The notes under the pieces were generated by a model that was given only the letters and a program-made list of their open reading frames with translations, had not been told where the DNA came from and did not search any database. Positions 7,542 to 16,271 of a stretch of 23,244 nucleotides of DNA are shown here, one piece after another (position 1 is the stretch's first letter; every line of letters starts with the position of its first letter). Both the position numbers and the translations under genes were made by a program. This stretch comes from an uncultured Lachnospiraceae bacterium (lineage in GTDB: Bacteria; Bacillota; Clostridia; Lachnospirales; Lachnospiraceae): assembly GCA_910587155.1 (NCBI GenBank), contig CAJULA010000037.1, positions 1 to 23,244 on the forward strand. Reading direction: 5' to 3'.

Positions 7542-8516
7542 ATGGCAAAAGAGATCAGGACCATCGGTGTGCTGACAAGCGGCGGCGATGCGCCGGGCAT
7601 GAATGCGGCTATCCGCGCGGTTGTCCGTAAGGCGATTGGCAACGGTGTCAGCGTAAAGGGAATCAAAAAAGGATATCAGGGGCTTTTAAATGAAGAGATC
7701 GTGGATATGGAAGCCAGGAGCGTGTCTGATACGATACAGAGAGGCGGCACGATTCTGGGGACGGCCAGATGCCATGAATTCAGAACCGAAGAGGGACAGG
7801 CCAAGGGAGCGGAAATATGCCGGAAGCATGGCATAGACGGTCTGGTGGTGATCGGTGGCGACGGCTCTTACAGGGGAGCACAGGCGCTTTCCCGTCATGG
7901 CATCAATACGATCGGCATACCGGGCACCATTGATCTGGATATTGCCTGTACCGAGTACACGATCGGATTTGATACCGCAGTCAATACGGCCATGAATGCC
8001 ATTGATAAGGTACGCGACACCTCTTCTTCCCATGAGCGATGCAGCATCATAGAAGTCATGGGCAGAAATGCCGGTTATATCGCGCTCTGGTGCGGGGTGG
8101 CCAATGGCGCGGAAGATATTCTGCTTCCTGAAAAATACGACTACAATGAACAGGAAATTATCAACAATATCATCCGCAACCGAAAAAAAGGCAAAACCCA
8201 TCATATCATTGTCAATGCGGAAGGAATCGGACATTCCACCTCCATGGCCCGCAGGATAGAAGCTGCCACCGGTGTGGAGACAAGAGCCACCATCCTGGGC
8301 TATATGCAGCGCGGCGGCAGCCCCACCTGCAAGGACAGATTTTATGCTTCCATCATGGGCGCCTATGCGGCGGATATTCTCTGTGAAGGCAGGACTAACC
8401 GTGTCGTGGGATATCAGCATGGGCAGTTCCTTGATTTTGATATCGAGGAAGCACTGGAGATGAAGAAGGATCTGAACAACTATCAGTTTGATGTAAGCAA
8501 AGTGCTGTCATTGTAA
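7542..8516 (+). CDS. pfkA: ATP-dependent 6-phosphofructokinase
   Basis: Phosphorylates fructose 6-phosphate to the 1,6-bisphosphate, the committed step of glycolysis. The 324 residues are the bacterial PfkA length. Visible motifs are TSGGDAPGMNAAIRA near the N-terminus, HEFRTEEG, GGDGSYRGA (glycine at the position that favours ATP over pyrophosphate), the catalytic loop PGTIDLDIACTEYTIGFDTA, and SSHERCSIIEVMGRNAGYIA. The catalytic loop reads DLD where E. coli has DND. Both aspartates are kept, so activity is expected. A strong AGGAGG site precedes the ATG. It has its own promoter after dnaE, and the RNA methyltransferase gene follows after 49 nt with no terminator seen between. Confidence 0.95.
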   Translation: MAKEIRTIGVLTSGGDAPGMNAAIRAVVRKAIGNGVSVKGIKKGYQGLLNEEIVDMEARSVSDTIQRGGTILGTARCHEFRTEEGQAKGAEICRKHGIDGLVVIGGDGSYRGAQALSRHGINTIGIPGTIDLDIACTEYTIGFDTAVNTAMNAIDKVRDTSSSHERCSIIEVMGRNAGYIALWCGVANGAEDILLPEKYDYNEQEIINNIIRNRKKGKTHHIIVNAEGIGHSTSMARRIEAATGVETRATILGYMQRGGSPTCKDRFYASIMGAYAADILCEGRTNRVVGYQHGQFLDFDIEEALEMKKDLNNYQFDVSKVLSL

Positions 8517-8565
8517 CGGATCTTGCTGGGAACATCATTTTTATTTATGCAGACGGAGCACCTTT

Positions 8566-9363
8566 ATGATTACAAGTGCAGGCAATGCCAGAGTCAGGGC
8601 GGCCATACAGTTGAAACAGAAAGCAAGAGCGCGCAGAGAAATGGGTGCTTTTCTGACAGAGGGCGTGAAAATGTTTCTGGAAGCGCCAGAGGAGCAGATT
8701 CGGGAAATCTATGTTTCCGAATCTTTTTCCTGTCAGGATCAGGAGCTGAAAAGAGCCGTGACAGAGAAAATGGAAAGGCTTCCTTATGAGATGGTGTCAG
8801 AACCTGTTTTTCAGAAAATGTCAGATACCTGTACACCGCAGGGGATTTTGTGCGTGATGGAGGCGCAGCATTATGTGCCGGCAGATTTGCTGAAAAAAGA
8901 AGCGCCGCTATTGCTTCTCCTGGAAAACATTCAGGATCCCGGCAATCTGGGGACGATGATGCGGGCCGGAGAGGGGGCGGGTATTGACGGACTCATCCTT
9001 TCCAGAGATACGGCAGATATCTATAATCCCAAGACCGTGCGGGCCACAATGGGCTCCATCTACCGGGTTCCCTTTCTGTATGCGCAGGATTTTGGAGCAA
9101 TGATGGCGCGGTTAAAAGAAGCGGGTATCTGTATCTACGCGGCGCATCTGCAGGGAGAAACGGATTATGACAGGTGTGATTTCCATGGCGGCAGTGCATT
9201 TCTGATCGGAAATGAAGCAAAAGGCCTGACCGGCGGGACGGCAGCCCGGGCAGACCGGTATATGAAGATTCCCATGGCAGGAGAAGTGGAATCGCTCAAC
9301 GCGGGCATTGCCGCCGCCATACTGATGTATGAGGCGGCGCGGCAAAGGAGGAGACAGAGATGA
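8566..9363 (+). CDS. TrmH/SpoU-family RNA 2'-O-ribose methyltransferase
   Basis: SAM-dependent methylation of ribose 2'-OH in rRNA or tRNA; the substrate cannot be told from sequence. The N-terminal part (to about residue 105) is the substrate-binding domain seen in RlmB-like members, beginning ITSAGNARVRAA. The SPOUT knot follows: NIQDPGNLGTMMRAGEGAG (motif 1, with the conserved N and R), LIGNEAKGL (motif 2) and IPMAGEVESLNAGIAAAILMYEA (motif 3). The 265 residues are typical. The ribosome site before 8566 is modest (GGAG about 10 nt upstream). The stop overlaps the proC start as ATGA, so the two are translationally coupled. Confidence 0.92.
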   Translation: MITSAGNARVRAAIQLKQKARARREMGAFLTEGVKMFLEAPEEQIREIYVSESFSCQDQELKRAVTEKMERLPYEMVSEPVFQKMSDTCTPQGILCVMEAQHYVPADLLKKEAPLLLLLENIQDPGNLGTMMRAGEGAGIDGLILSRDTADIYNPKTVRATMGSIYRVPFLYAQDFGAMMARLKEAGICIYAAHLQGETDYDRCDFHGGSAFLIGNEAKGLTGGTAARADRYMKIPMAGEVESLNAGIAAAILMYEAARQRRRQR

Positions 9364-10154
9364 AAATCGGTATGATCGGACTGGGCAATATGGCAGATGC
9401 CATCATAGGCGGCATGCTGCAAAAGAAGGTAGTGAAAAAAGAAGAGCTGATCGGTTCCGCGGCGACGGAACGGACGGTCGCACGGATGAGAGAAAAATAC
9501 GGATTTCATACGACAAGGGATAACAGAGAGGTGGCCCGGGAGGCGGATATCCTCATACTGGCCGTGAAACCGCAGTTTCTGGAAGAAGTAATCGTACAGA
9601 TCCGGGACTGTATCAGAGAAGAAACATTGCTGATTACCATTGCGGCGGGCAAAAATATCAGATGGTATGAAGAGACGTTTAAGCGGCCCATCAGACTGGT
9701 GCGCTGCATGCCCAATACCCCGGCCCTGGTGGGAGAGGGATGTACTGCCGTCTGTCCGGGAGAGAAAGTAAGCGAAGAAGAGACGGCGTATGTTCTGCGG
9801 CTTATGGGCAGCTTTGGCAGTACCTGTATCATACAGGAGTCAAGGATGGATGCTTTTTCCGCAGTGGCAGGCAGTTCACCGGCCTTTGTATTTATGTTTA
9901 TGGAGGCGCTGGCGGACGGCGGTGTGGCGGCAGGTATGACAAGAGAGCAGGCAGTTGCGTCGGCGGCACAGGCTGTTCTGGGCAGCGCGAAACTGCTGCT
10001 GGAGACCGGCAGTCACCCGGGAGCGCTGAAAGACATGGTCTGTTCCCCCGGCGGGACGACGATTCAGGGCGTGCGGATGTTGGAAAAAGAGGGGATGCGG
10101 GGCGCGGTAATGGATGCGGTTGCCGCATGTGTGGAACGCGCGCGGCAGTTATAA
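9360..10154 (+). CDS. proC: pyrroline-5-carboxylate reductase
   Basis: Reduces 1-pyrroline-5-carboxylate to proline with NAD(P)H, the last step of proline synthesis. The N-terminal Rossmann motif is IGLGNMADAIIGG. The family signature follows: RCMPNTPALVGEG, GSSPAFVFMFMEALADGGVAAG, and a C-terminal HPGALKDMVCSPGGTTIQG that binds the substrate. The 264 residues are standard. The ATG overlaps the preceding methyltransferase stop by 4 nt (ATGA), so its translation likely depends on ribosomes finishing that gene. The next gene has its own promoter. Confidence 0.95.
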   Translation: MKIGMIGLGNMADAIIGGMLQKKVVKKEELIGSAATERTVARMREKYGFHTTRDNREVAREADILILAVKPQFLEEVIVQIRDCIREETLLITIAAGKNIRWYEETFKRPIRLVRCMPNTPALVGEGCTAVCPGEKVSEEETAYVLRLMGSFGSTCIIQESRMDAFSAVAGSSPAFVFMFMEALADGGVAAGMTREQAVASAAQAVLGSAKLLLETGSHPGALKDMVCSPGGTTIQGVRMLEKEGMRGAVMDAVAACVERARQL

Positions 10155-10214
10155 ATATAGATTGTGAGAAAAAAATTTCTGGACCTGGTATAATTTCCCG
10201 GAAAATGTTAAAAC

Positions 10215-10243
10215 TTGACAATGTGTCATAAATTTGTTATTAT
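10215..10243 (+). promoter_or_regulatory. promoter of the cell-wall hydrolase gene
   Basis: A perfect TTGACA (10215-10220), a 17-nt spacer and TATTAT (10238-10243), with transcription starting near 10250. Confidence 0.75.
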
Positions 10244-10252
10244 TTAATAAAT

Positions 10253-10281
10253 GATTAACAAATTCGTAATATTTGTTAATC
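10253..10281. promoter_or_regulatory. 11-bp perfect inverted repeat at the predicted transcription start
   Basis: GATTAACAAAT (10253-10263) and ATTTGTTAATC (10271-10281) are perfect inverse copies around 7 nt, directly after the -10 box. It is either a repressor operator or a 5' mRNA-end hairpin. Confidence 0.6.
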
Positions 10282-10298
10282 GAATTCTGGAGGGAATT

Positions 10299-11453
10299 AT
10301 GAAGACAAGGGGCAGAAAGCTGCTGCATCGCCTATCCGGCATACTTATGGGAGTTGCCGCCATTGGACTGTTACGGTTAACTGCTGTTGCCGGTAGTACG
10401 GACAGCCTGCACACGCTGAATGTCGGTGCAGCTGCGATACTGGACGCTGATCTGACAGTCAGTGAAAAGAGCGATTCAGAAGTAGCATCAGTGTCGCGTG
10501 ATGTGGAGCGCGATGCAAACAAGGACAAAGAAAAGGAAAAGGACAAAGAGAGCGCGCAGGAAGAAGACGACGCCGAAGAGTCCAACCTGGTTATGGCAAA
10601 TGTGGAGAATGCGGTCAATGTGAGACTGGAGGCGAGTGAAGACTCCGAGAAGGTCGGCAAGCTGTACAGTGACTGCGGAGGAGAGATACTCGAGAGACGT
10701 AACGGTTGGACGAAGATAAAGTCCGGCAATGTGACAGGCTGGACGAAAGACGAATATTTGTTGTTTGGAAAAGAAGCGGAGGCCATGGCGGAGGATCTGG
10801 GTAATCTGATTGCGACCATAGAGGCGGATACGCTCAGGATCAGGAAGGAACCGCAGTCGGACGCCGGTGTCTGGGGTCTGGTGGCAAAGAATGAAGAGAT
10901 GAAAGCGCTGGAGATCATCAATGATGACTGGATCAGCGTGGAATGGCAGGGCGATATCGGATACGTGTCTGCCGAATATACAAAAATAAAGTTTGTGATT
11001 GATTCCGGGGAAACCATGGAAGAGATCAAAAAGCGCGAAGCCAAAGAAATGGAAGAAAAACGGAAGGCAGATGCAGAGAAGGCGAAACTGACAGAAAACC
11101 GCGGCGCGGTTCCGGTCAATGCTTCCGATGATATGCTTCTGGCGGCACTGATTCAGTGCGAAGCGGGGAATCAGCCATATGAAGGCAAGCTGGCAGTGGG
11201 CGCGGTAGTGATGAACCGTGTGAGAAGCGGCGGTTATCCCAATACCATTTCGGGTGTGATCTATGCCTCCGGCCAGTTTACACCTGCCGGTAACGGTAAA
11301 GTGGCAAAGCGTCTGGAAGCGGGTATTCAGGACAGCTGTATTCAGGCGGCGCGAGAGGCGATCGCGGGTGCATCCAACGTAGGCGGCGCTACCCATTTCA
11401 GGAGAGCAGGCAATCATGACGGTTTGATTATTGGTAACCATGTGTTCTGGTAA
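10299..11453 (+). CDS. secreted SH3-domain cell-wall hydrolase (SleB-like)
   Basis: A predicted exported peptidoglycan hydrolase of 384 residues. Residues 1-32 look like a signal peptide (RGRK, then a hydrophobic run ending AVAG). A lysine/glutamate/aspartate-rich spacer follows. Two bacterial SH3 domains come next, at about 96-157 (NVRLEASEDSEKVG, GWTKI) and 170-230 (LRIRKEPQSDAGVWG). After a charged coiled linker is a C-terminal SleB/Hydrolase_2 domain with QCEAGNQPYEGKLAVGAVV; E288 is the likely catalytic glutamate. SleB enzymes act on spore cortex, but this domain set is also used in vegetative wall turnover, so the role is open. I chose ATG 10299 because GGAGGG is 5 nt upstream; the upstream ATG 10251 would sit at the transcription start. 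Confidence 0.88.
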   Translation: MKTRGRKLLHRLSGILMGVAAIGLLRLTAVAGSTDSLHTLNVGAAAILDADLTVSEKSDSEVASVSRDVERDANKDKEKEKDKESAQEEDDAEESNLVMANVENAVNVRLEASEDSEKVGKLYSDCGGEILERRNGWTKIKSGNVTGWTKDEYLLFGKEAEAMAEDLGNLIATIEADTLRIRKEPQSDAGVWGLVAKNEEMKALEIINDDWISVEWQGDIGYVSAEYTKIKFVIDSGETMEEIKKREAKEMEEKRKADAEKAKLTENRGAVPVNASDDMLLAALIQCEAGNQPYEGKLAVGAVVMNRVRSGGYPNTISGVIYASGQFTPAGNGKVAKRLEAGIQDSCIQAAREAIAGASNVGGATHFRRAGNHDGLIIGNHVFW

Positions 11454-11517
11454 AGGAACAGGGAGAACGTGTCACAGCCGGAGGCCGGGCGGAAAGTAAA
11501 TAGCGGAAAAGCAGGAG

Positions 11518-11555
11518 GGTATCCCGGGGCCTATGGCCGAGAGATACCTTTTTTT
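11518..11555 (+). terminator. terminator after the hydrolase gene
   Basis: GGTATC (11518-11523) pairs with GATACC (11543-11548), with an inner GGCC/GGCC stem, followed by seven T. Confidence 0.8.
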
Positions 11556-11598
11556 ATGGATCCACAATCTTACTTTTTCTGGAATCTGTCACTTTTTC

Positions 11599-11627
11599 TT
11601 GAATGAAGGCGCATAATATAGTAAGAT
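11599..11627 (+). promoter_or_regulatory. promoter of the NfeD-SPFH operon
   Basis: TTGAAT (11599-11604), a 17-nt spacer and TAAGAT (11622-11627). A second -10-like TAATAT lies within the spacer, so the exact box is uncertain. Confidence 0.45.
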
Positions 11628-11660
11628 AAGACTGCGACTTTAAGAAAGGGGAGATGATGC

Positions 11661-12116
11661 GTGTTATTTAACTGGAATATGGCGGTTGTATGGCTGATCG
11701 TACTTGTGCTGTGCCTGGCGGTAGAAATCATTACGCTGGGCCTGACTTCGATCTGGTTTGCCATTGGTGCACTGGCGGCAACCGTAGCCGCGCTTTTGAG
11801 GCTTCCGCTATGGATGCAGAATACATTATTTGTTCTTGTGTCCCTTGTGCTTTTGTTTTTCACAAGGCCGATTGCCGTGAAGTATTTTAACAAGGACAGG
11901 GTTAAGACCAATGCGGAGAGTCTGATCGGGAAACAGGCGATTGTGATCAGCGGTATTGATAATCTGCAGGGGACAGGGCAGATCATGGTCAGCGGGCAGG
12001 AGTGGAGTGCCAGAGCCATGGAGGAGTCTGTCAGGTATCCGGTGGGGGCAGTCGTGGAAGTGATGGCCATACAGGGTGTGAAACTGATTGTAAGGGAAAG
12101 AAAAGAGGAGATTTGA
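11661..12116 (+). CDS. NfeD-family membrane protein
   Basis: A short NfeD protein of 151 residues. Three hydrophobic stretches fill about residues 5-70 (AVVWLIVLVLCLAVEIITLGL, then IWFAIGALAATVAALL and LFVLVSLVLLFF). A soluble beta-rich C-terminus of OB-fold type follows, with LIGKQAIVISGID and GQIMVSGQEWSARA. NfeD proteins are almost always encoded beside a stomatin/SPFH protein and are thought to assemble with it in membrane microdomains. Here the SPFH gene begins 2 nt after its stop. GTG at 11661 is the start, with AAAGGGGAG upstream. There is no protease domain, so this is the short form. Confidence 0.88.
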   Translation: MLFNWNMAVVWLIVLVLCLAVEIITLGLTSIWFAIGALAATVAALLRLPLWMQNTLFVLVSLVLLFFTRPIAVKYFNKDRVKTNAESLIGKQAIVISGIDNLQGTGQIMVSGQEWSARAMEESVRYPVGAVVEVMAIQGVKLIVRERKEEI

Positions 12117-12118
12117 AC

Positions 12119-13042
12119 ATGGTAGGTGGAGTGATCGTATTAATTTTATGTCTGATTTTGCTTTGTACCGCGGCATCCTGCATCCGTATTGTGCCGCAGG
12201 CCAATGCTTATGTAGTGGAACGGCTGGGCGCGTATCAGGGGACATGGGCGGTAGGGATCCATTTCAAAGTGCCTTTTATTGACAAGGTAGCCAAGAAAGT
12301 GATTCTGAAGGAGCAAGTGGTGGATTTCGCACCGCAGCCGGTAATCACCAAGGATAATGTCACCATGCAGATTGATACCGTAGTATTTTTCCAGATTACG
12401 GATCCCAAGCTGTTTGCCTATGGTGTGGAAAACCCGATTATGGCCATTGAAAATCTGACAGCGACCACACTGCGTAATGTGATCGGTGAAATGGAGCTGG
12501 ATCAGACACTGACATCGAGAGAAGTCATCAATACAAAAATGCGCTCTTCTCTTGACATCGCAACAGATCCGTGGGGAATCAAGGTGAACCGTGTGGAACT
12601 GAAAAATATCATTCCGCCCACGGCAATCCGGGATGCGATGGAGAAGCAGATGAAAGCAGAGCGTGAACGTCGGGAAGCGATCCTGCGGGCGGAAGGAGAG
12701 AAGAAATCAACCATACTGGTAGCGGAAGGGAAAAAGGAATCCGCCATCCTGGAAGCGGAAGCGGAAAAACAGTCCGCGATCCTGCGGGCGGAAGCGCAGA
12801 AAGAGAAAATGATCCGTGAGGCGGAAGGCGAGGCAGAGGCGATACTGAAAGTGCAGAAAGCAACCGCAGACGGTCTGCGTTTTATCCGCGAGGCGGGGGC
12901 AGATGAAGCGGTGCTGCGCCTGAAGAGCCTGGAAGCGTTTGAGCGGGCTGCGGACGGCAAGGCGACGAAGATCATCATTCCTTCTGAGATACAGGGAATG
13001 GCAGGGCTTGCCTCTTCCGTAAAGGAACTGATAGCCAATTAA
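12119..13042 (+). CDS. SPFH/stomatin-like membrane scaffold protein (QmcA-like)
   Basis: It probably forms a ring-shaped membrane scaffold that organises lipid domains or proteases. The 307 residues begin with one N-terminal membrane helix (about 4-22). The SPFH domain follows, with IVPQANAYVVERLGAYQGTW, GIHFKVPFIDKV and the region TATTLRNVIGEMELDQTL. A long alanine/glutamate-rich coiled coil (about 180-250) is built from repeats such as ILRAEGEKKS, ILEAEAEKQS and ILRAEAQKEK. The start is ATG 12119, with GAGGAG about 8 nt upstream inside the end of nfeD, so the genes are coupled; an earlier in-frame ATG at 12002 lies within nfeD and is not used. Confidence 0.9.
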   Translation: MVGGVIVLILCLILLCTAASCIRIVPQANAYVVERLGAYQGTWAVGIHFKVPFIDKVAKKVILKEQVVDFAPQPVITKDNVTMQIDTVVFFQITDPKLFAYGVENPIMAIENLTATTLRNVIGEMELDQTLTSREVINTKMRSSLDIATDPWGIKVNRVELKNIIPPTAIRDAMEKQMKAERERREAILRAEGEKKSTILVAEGKKESAILEAEAEKQSAILRAEAQKEKMIREAEGEAEAILKVQKATADGLRFIREAGADEAVLRLKSLEAFERAADGKATKIIIPSEIQGMAGLASSVKELIAN

Positions 13043-13074
13043 TCTATGACCAGAAGATAACAGGGAAGTTTGAG

Positions 13075-14070
13075 ATGAATTTACAGGGAAGACATTTTCT
13101 AAAGCTGCTGGATTATAGCCGGGAGGAGATTCTCTACCTCCTGGATCTGGCAGCCGATCTGAAAGAAAAGAAGAAAAAGGGGATTGCAGTCGATGTACTC
13201 CGCGGCAGGAATGTGGCCCTTATCTTTGAGAAGACAAGTACAAGGACGCGCTGTGCTTTTGAGGTAGCGGCCCATGATCTGGGGATGGGAACCACTTATC
13301 TTGATCCGTCAGGTTCCCAGATCGGAAAAAAGGAGAGTATTGCCGATACCGCGCGGGTGCTGGGCCGGATGTATGAAGGCATTGAGTATCGGGGATTCGG
13401 CCAGGAGATTGTGGAAGAACTGGCAAAGTATGCGGGGGTTCCGGTCTGGAACGGCCTCACGGATGATTTTCACCCGACGCAGATGCTGGCAGATATGCTG
13501 ACGATCCGCGAATGCCTGAGCAGACTCTCCGGCATACGTCTTGTATATATGGGAGATGCCAGGTTTAATATGGGAAATTCCTATATGGTAGTGTGCGCGA
13601 AGCTGGGGATGCATTTTACGGCCTGTGCACCGGAGAAATATTTCCCGGACAGCGCGCTGGTGAAGACTTGCCGGGAGCTGGCCGGGCAAAGCGGCGGGAC
13701 GATTTCGCTGACCTCAGACCCCACGCAGGCGGCAGCAGGGGCGGATGTGATCTGCACAGATGTGTGGGTATCGATGGGAGAGCCGGATGCGGTATGGGAA
13801 GAACGCATCCGCGATCTGTCTCCTTATCAGGTAAATCGGCATATCATGGAGCTGGCGGGTGAGCGGGCCATATTTCTGCACTGCCTCCCGGCCTTCCATG
13901 ATCTGAAGACAAAGATTGGCAGTGAGATGGGCGCCCGTTTCGGGATTACGGAGATGGAAGTGACGGATGAAGTATTTGAGTCCGCACAGTCGGTGGTATT
14001 CCAGGAAGCAGAAAATCGGATGCATACGATCAAGGCTGTGATGGCGGCTACATTGGGAGCGAAAGTGTGA
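13075..14070 (+). CDS. argF: ornithine carbamoyltransferase
   Basis: Joins carbamoyl phosphate and ornithine to make citrulline in arginine synthesis, or runs in reverse in arginine breakdown; sequence alone does not separate these. The carbamoyl-phosphate loop FEKTSTRTRC, the HPTQ segment in DDFHPTQMLADML, the ornithine loop DVWVSMGEPD and the HCLPAF active-site cysteine region are all present in order. The 331 residues are standard. No other arginine gene is nearby. Its stop overlaps the birA GTG start, so it is coupled to the biotin ligase rather than to an arginine operon. Confidence 0.95.
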   Translation: MNLQGRHFLKLLDYSREEILYLLDLAADLKEKKKKGIAVDVLRGRNVALIFEKTSTRTRCAFEVAAHDLGMGTTYLDPSGSQIGKKESIADTARVLGRMYEGIEYRGFGQEIVEELAKYAGVPVWNGLTDDFHPTQMLADMLTIRECLSRLSGIRLVYMGDARFNMGNSYMVVCAKLGMHFTACAPEKYFPDSALVKTCRELAGQSGGTISLTSDPTQAAAGADVICTDVWVSMGEPDAVWEERIRDLSPYQVNRHIMELAGERAIFLHCLPAFHDLKTKIGSEMGARFGITEMEVTDEVFESAQSVVFQEAENRMHTIKAVMAATLGAKV

Positions 14071-15053
14071 AGACGGAAATCCTGAAAATGCTCAGAGAAG
14101 CGCAGGGCTATGTGTCCGGCCAGGAGCTTTGCGAGCGGTTCGGCGTATCGCGGACAGCGGTATGGAAGGTGATAAACGGACTGAAAGAAGAGGGCTATCA
14201 GATCCTGTCCACCCCGCGCAGGGGCTATCGGCTGGAGGAATCGCCGGATATCCTGTCGATGAGCGAACTGAAAAGCCGCATGCGTACGAAATGGCTTGGT
14301 CAGCATGTGGTATATTTTACAGAGACGGATTCCACCAATACACAGGCCAAACGCCTGGCGGAAGAGGGCGCACCGGCGGGGACCCTGGTGGCGGCGGACA
14401 TGCAGACTGCCGGAAAAGGACGGCGGGGACGCAGCTGGCAACAGAGTCCCGGCATGATGGTATCCATGACCTTTATCCTGAAACCCGAATTTGCTCCGGA
14501 CAAGGCATCCATGCTGACCTTGCTGGCGGCACACAGCGTGGCAGGCGCCATAGAGCACGTCAGCGGACTGCCTGCCAGGATCAAATGGCCCAATGATATC
14601 GTTATCAACGGCAGAAAGACGGTGGGCATCCTGACAGAGATGAGCCTGAGTGTGGAACAGGACAGCATCCATTACGTGGTGGTGGGGATCGGCATCAATG
14701 TCAACATTACCGCCTTTCCCGAAGAAATCCGTGAGGTGGCCACTTCCCTGTATCTGGAATCAGGCAGAAAGGTGAGCAGAGCCTGCCTGATCGCGGAAGT
14801 GATGAAACGCTTCGAGGAAGACTATACACTGTTCCTTGAGACGGAAGATTTGTCGGGCATACTGGATGATTACAATACGCATCTGATCAGCAGAGACAGA
14901 GAAGTGAGAGTGCTGGATCCCAAAGGAGAATTTACGGGGATTTGCAGAGGCATGAACAAAAACGGGGAACTTCTTGTAGAGAGAGAGGACGGCAGCATAT
15001 CCAATATATATGCAGGTGAGGTTTCAGTGAGAGGATTATATGGTTATGTCTGA
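14067..15053 (+). CDS. birA: bifunctional biotin ligase and biotin-operon repressor
   Basis: Activates biotin as biotinyl-AMP and attaches it to carrier proteins such as acetyl-CoA carboxylase. The N-terminal winged helix (about 1-60, with SGQELCERFGVSRTAVWKVI) marks the group II form that also represses biotin genes. The ligase domain has STNTQAKRLAEEG, the biotinyl-AMP loop GKGRRGRSW (116-124; lysine where the common form is GRGRRGRSW), KWPNDI with catalytic K173, and GIGINVN. A small SH3-like C-terminal domain follows. The 328 residues are normal. GTG 14067 overlaps the argF stop, and the C-terminal codons overlap the next gene by 14 nt. Confidence 0.94.
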   Translation: MKTEILKMLREAQGYVSGQELCERFGVSRTAVWKVINGLKEEGYQILSTPRRGYRLEESPDILSMSELKSRMRTKWLGQHVVYFTETDSTNTQAKRLAEEGAPAGTLVAADMQTAGKGRRGRSWQQSPGMMVSMTFILKPEFAPDKASMLTLLAAHSVAGAIEHVSGLPARIKWPNDIVINGRKTVGILTEMSLSVEQDSIHYVVVGIGINVNITAFPEEIREVATSLYLESGRKVSRACLIAEVMKRFEEDYTLFLETEDLSGILDDYNTHLISRDREVRVLDPKGEFTGICRGMNKNGELLVEREDGSISNIYAGEVSVRGLYGYV

Positions 15054-15390
15054 TGAGCGGATCATACTATGCGGTGCCAACGCATACGAGAAGAAATATT
15101 ATTTCAATGAAAGATTCAAGCAGATTCCCGGATCCATTCAGGATGAACTGCACATTCTCTGTGTGCTGTTCACGGAAGAGGCCGGAGGCATCTTTACCAT
15201 CGTTTTCGAACCTGACGGCAGCGTATCTCTGGAAACGGACGCAGAGGAAAGCGATATCTACTATGATGAGATCTCCAGCGGCCTTCTGATCGGAGAAGTC
15301 CGCAGGAAGCGCAGAGAGCTGCTTGCTTCCCTCAGCCTGTATTACAGAGCCCTGATCCTCAAAGAAGACCTGACAGAGCAACCGGAATAA
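15040..15390 (+). CDS. uncharacterised 116-residue protein (possibly DUF6145 family)
   Basis: I do not recognise a function. The sequence is soluble and mixed alpha/beta: a start with ERIILCGANAYEKKYYFNERF, a middle beta-rich part (GGIFTIVFEPDGSVSLETDA), an acidic stretch, and a C-terminal helix RRKRRELLASLSLYYRALIL. It resembles small conserved Lachnospiraceae proteins that I remember under the label DUF6145, but this is from memory. It overlaps birA by 14 nt and so is translated from the same message. Two near starts (codons 1 and 3) are possible. Confidence 0.75.
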   Translation: MVMSDERIILCGANAYEKKYYFNERFKQIPGSIQDELHILCVLFTEEAGGIFTIVFEPDGSVSLETDAEESDIYYDEISSGLLIGEVRRKRRELLASLSLYYRALILKEDLTEQPE

Positions 15391-15441
15391 AAAACAGCAT
15401 CTTTATGAAGAGAAGATGCGGAACTATAATAGGAAAAAATT

Positions 15442-16218
15442 ATGTTATTAGTTGTAGATGTAGGCAATACAAATATTACCTTCGGCGTTTTTGACGGAAA
15501 GAAGCTGAAAAAGAGCTTTCGCATTACGACGAAGATACAGCGAACTTCTGATGAGTTCGGTATTACGATCATGGAACTGCTGCAGATAAACGGGATGACC
15601 GTACATGATATTACCGGAATCAGCATGGCCAGTGTGGTGCCCAATGTGATGCACTCGCTGACAGGCGCCATGGTCAGATATATCCATCAGAGGCCGCTGA
15701 TCGTAGGACCGGGTGTGAAGACCGGCATTAAAATTTCCGGTGAAAATCCCAGGGGGATCGGCGCGGACCGGATTGTGGATGCGGTGGCGGCTTATGAGAA
15801 ATACGGCGGCCCCGTGCTGGTGCTGGATTTCGGTACGGCGACGACCTATGATCTGGTAAGAGAGGATGGCAGCTTCAGTGAAGGTGTGACTGCGCCGGGT
15901 CTGCGGATTTCTCTGATGGCTCTTTCCCAGGAGGCGGCAAAGCTGCCGGAAGTAGAGATCAGAAAACCCAAATCCATACTGGCGCAGGAGACCATATCCA
16001 GTATGCAGGCAGGACTTGTATACGGTCAGATCGGCCAGACAGAGTATATCATCAGGCAGGTGAAAAAAGAGACCGGCTACGCTGATCTCAGGGTTGTGGC
16101 GACCGGCGGGCTCGGCAGGATGATTTCCGAAGAAACGGATACCATTGATATCTATGACAGTGCTTTGACGCTGGACGGCCTGCGGATAATTTATGAGAAA
16201 AATACAGGCAGCAGATAA
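15442..16218 (+). CDS. coaX: type III pantothenate kinase
   Basis: Phosphorylates pantothenate in the first step of coenzyme A synthesis. The 258 residues carry the ASKHA fold motifs: VVDVGNTNITFGVFDG at the N-terminus (D6), NPRGIGADRIVDAVAAYEKY, DFGTATTYD with catalytic D129, and EGVTAPGLRIS. Type III enzymes are not inhibited by CoA. A small hairpin (GCATCTT/AAGATGC, 15397-15419) and a TATAAT lie in the 51-nt gap before it, but no convincing -35 box is present. The ribosome site (AGGAAA) is modest. Confidence 0.94.
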   Translation: MLLVVDVGNTNITFGVFDGKKLKKSFRITTKIQRTSDEFGITIMELLQINGMTVHDITGISMASVVPNVMHSLTGAMVRYIHQRPLIVGPGVKTGIKISGENPRGIGADRIVDAVAAYEKYGGPVLVLDFGTATTYDLVREDGSFSEGVTAPGLRISLMALSQEAAKLPEVEIRKPKSILAQETISSMQAGLVYGQIGQTEYIIRQVKKETGYADLRVVATGGLGRMISEETDTIDIYDSALTLDGLRIIYEKNTGSR

Positions 16219-16271
16219 ACGCGTCGGTTCTGCAACTGAAGTTGGAAACCGGAGAGAAGAAGCGGCAAGAG

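Noticed and set aside
15397..15430. Hairpin plus TATAAT as terminator and promoter before coaX
   Set aside because: The hairpin has no T run, there is no -35 box at the right distance, and the TATAAT lies only 11 nt from the start codon.
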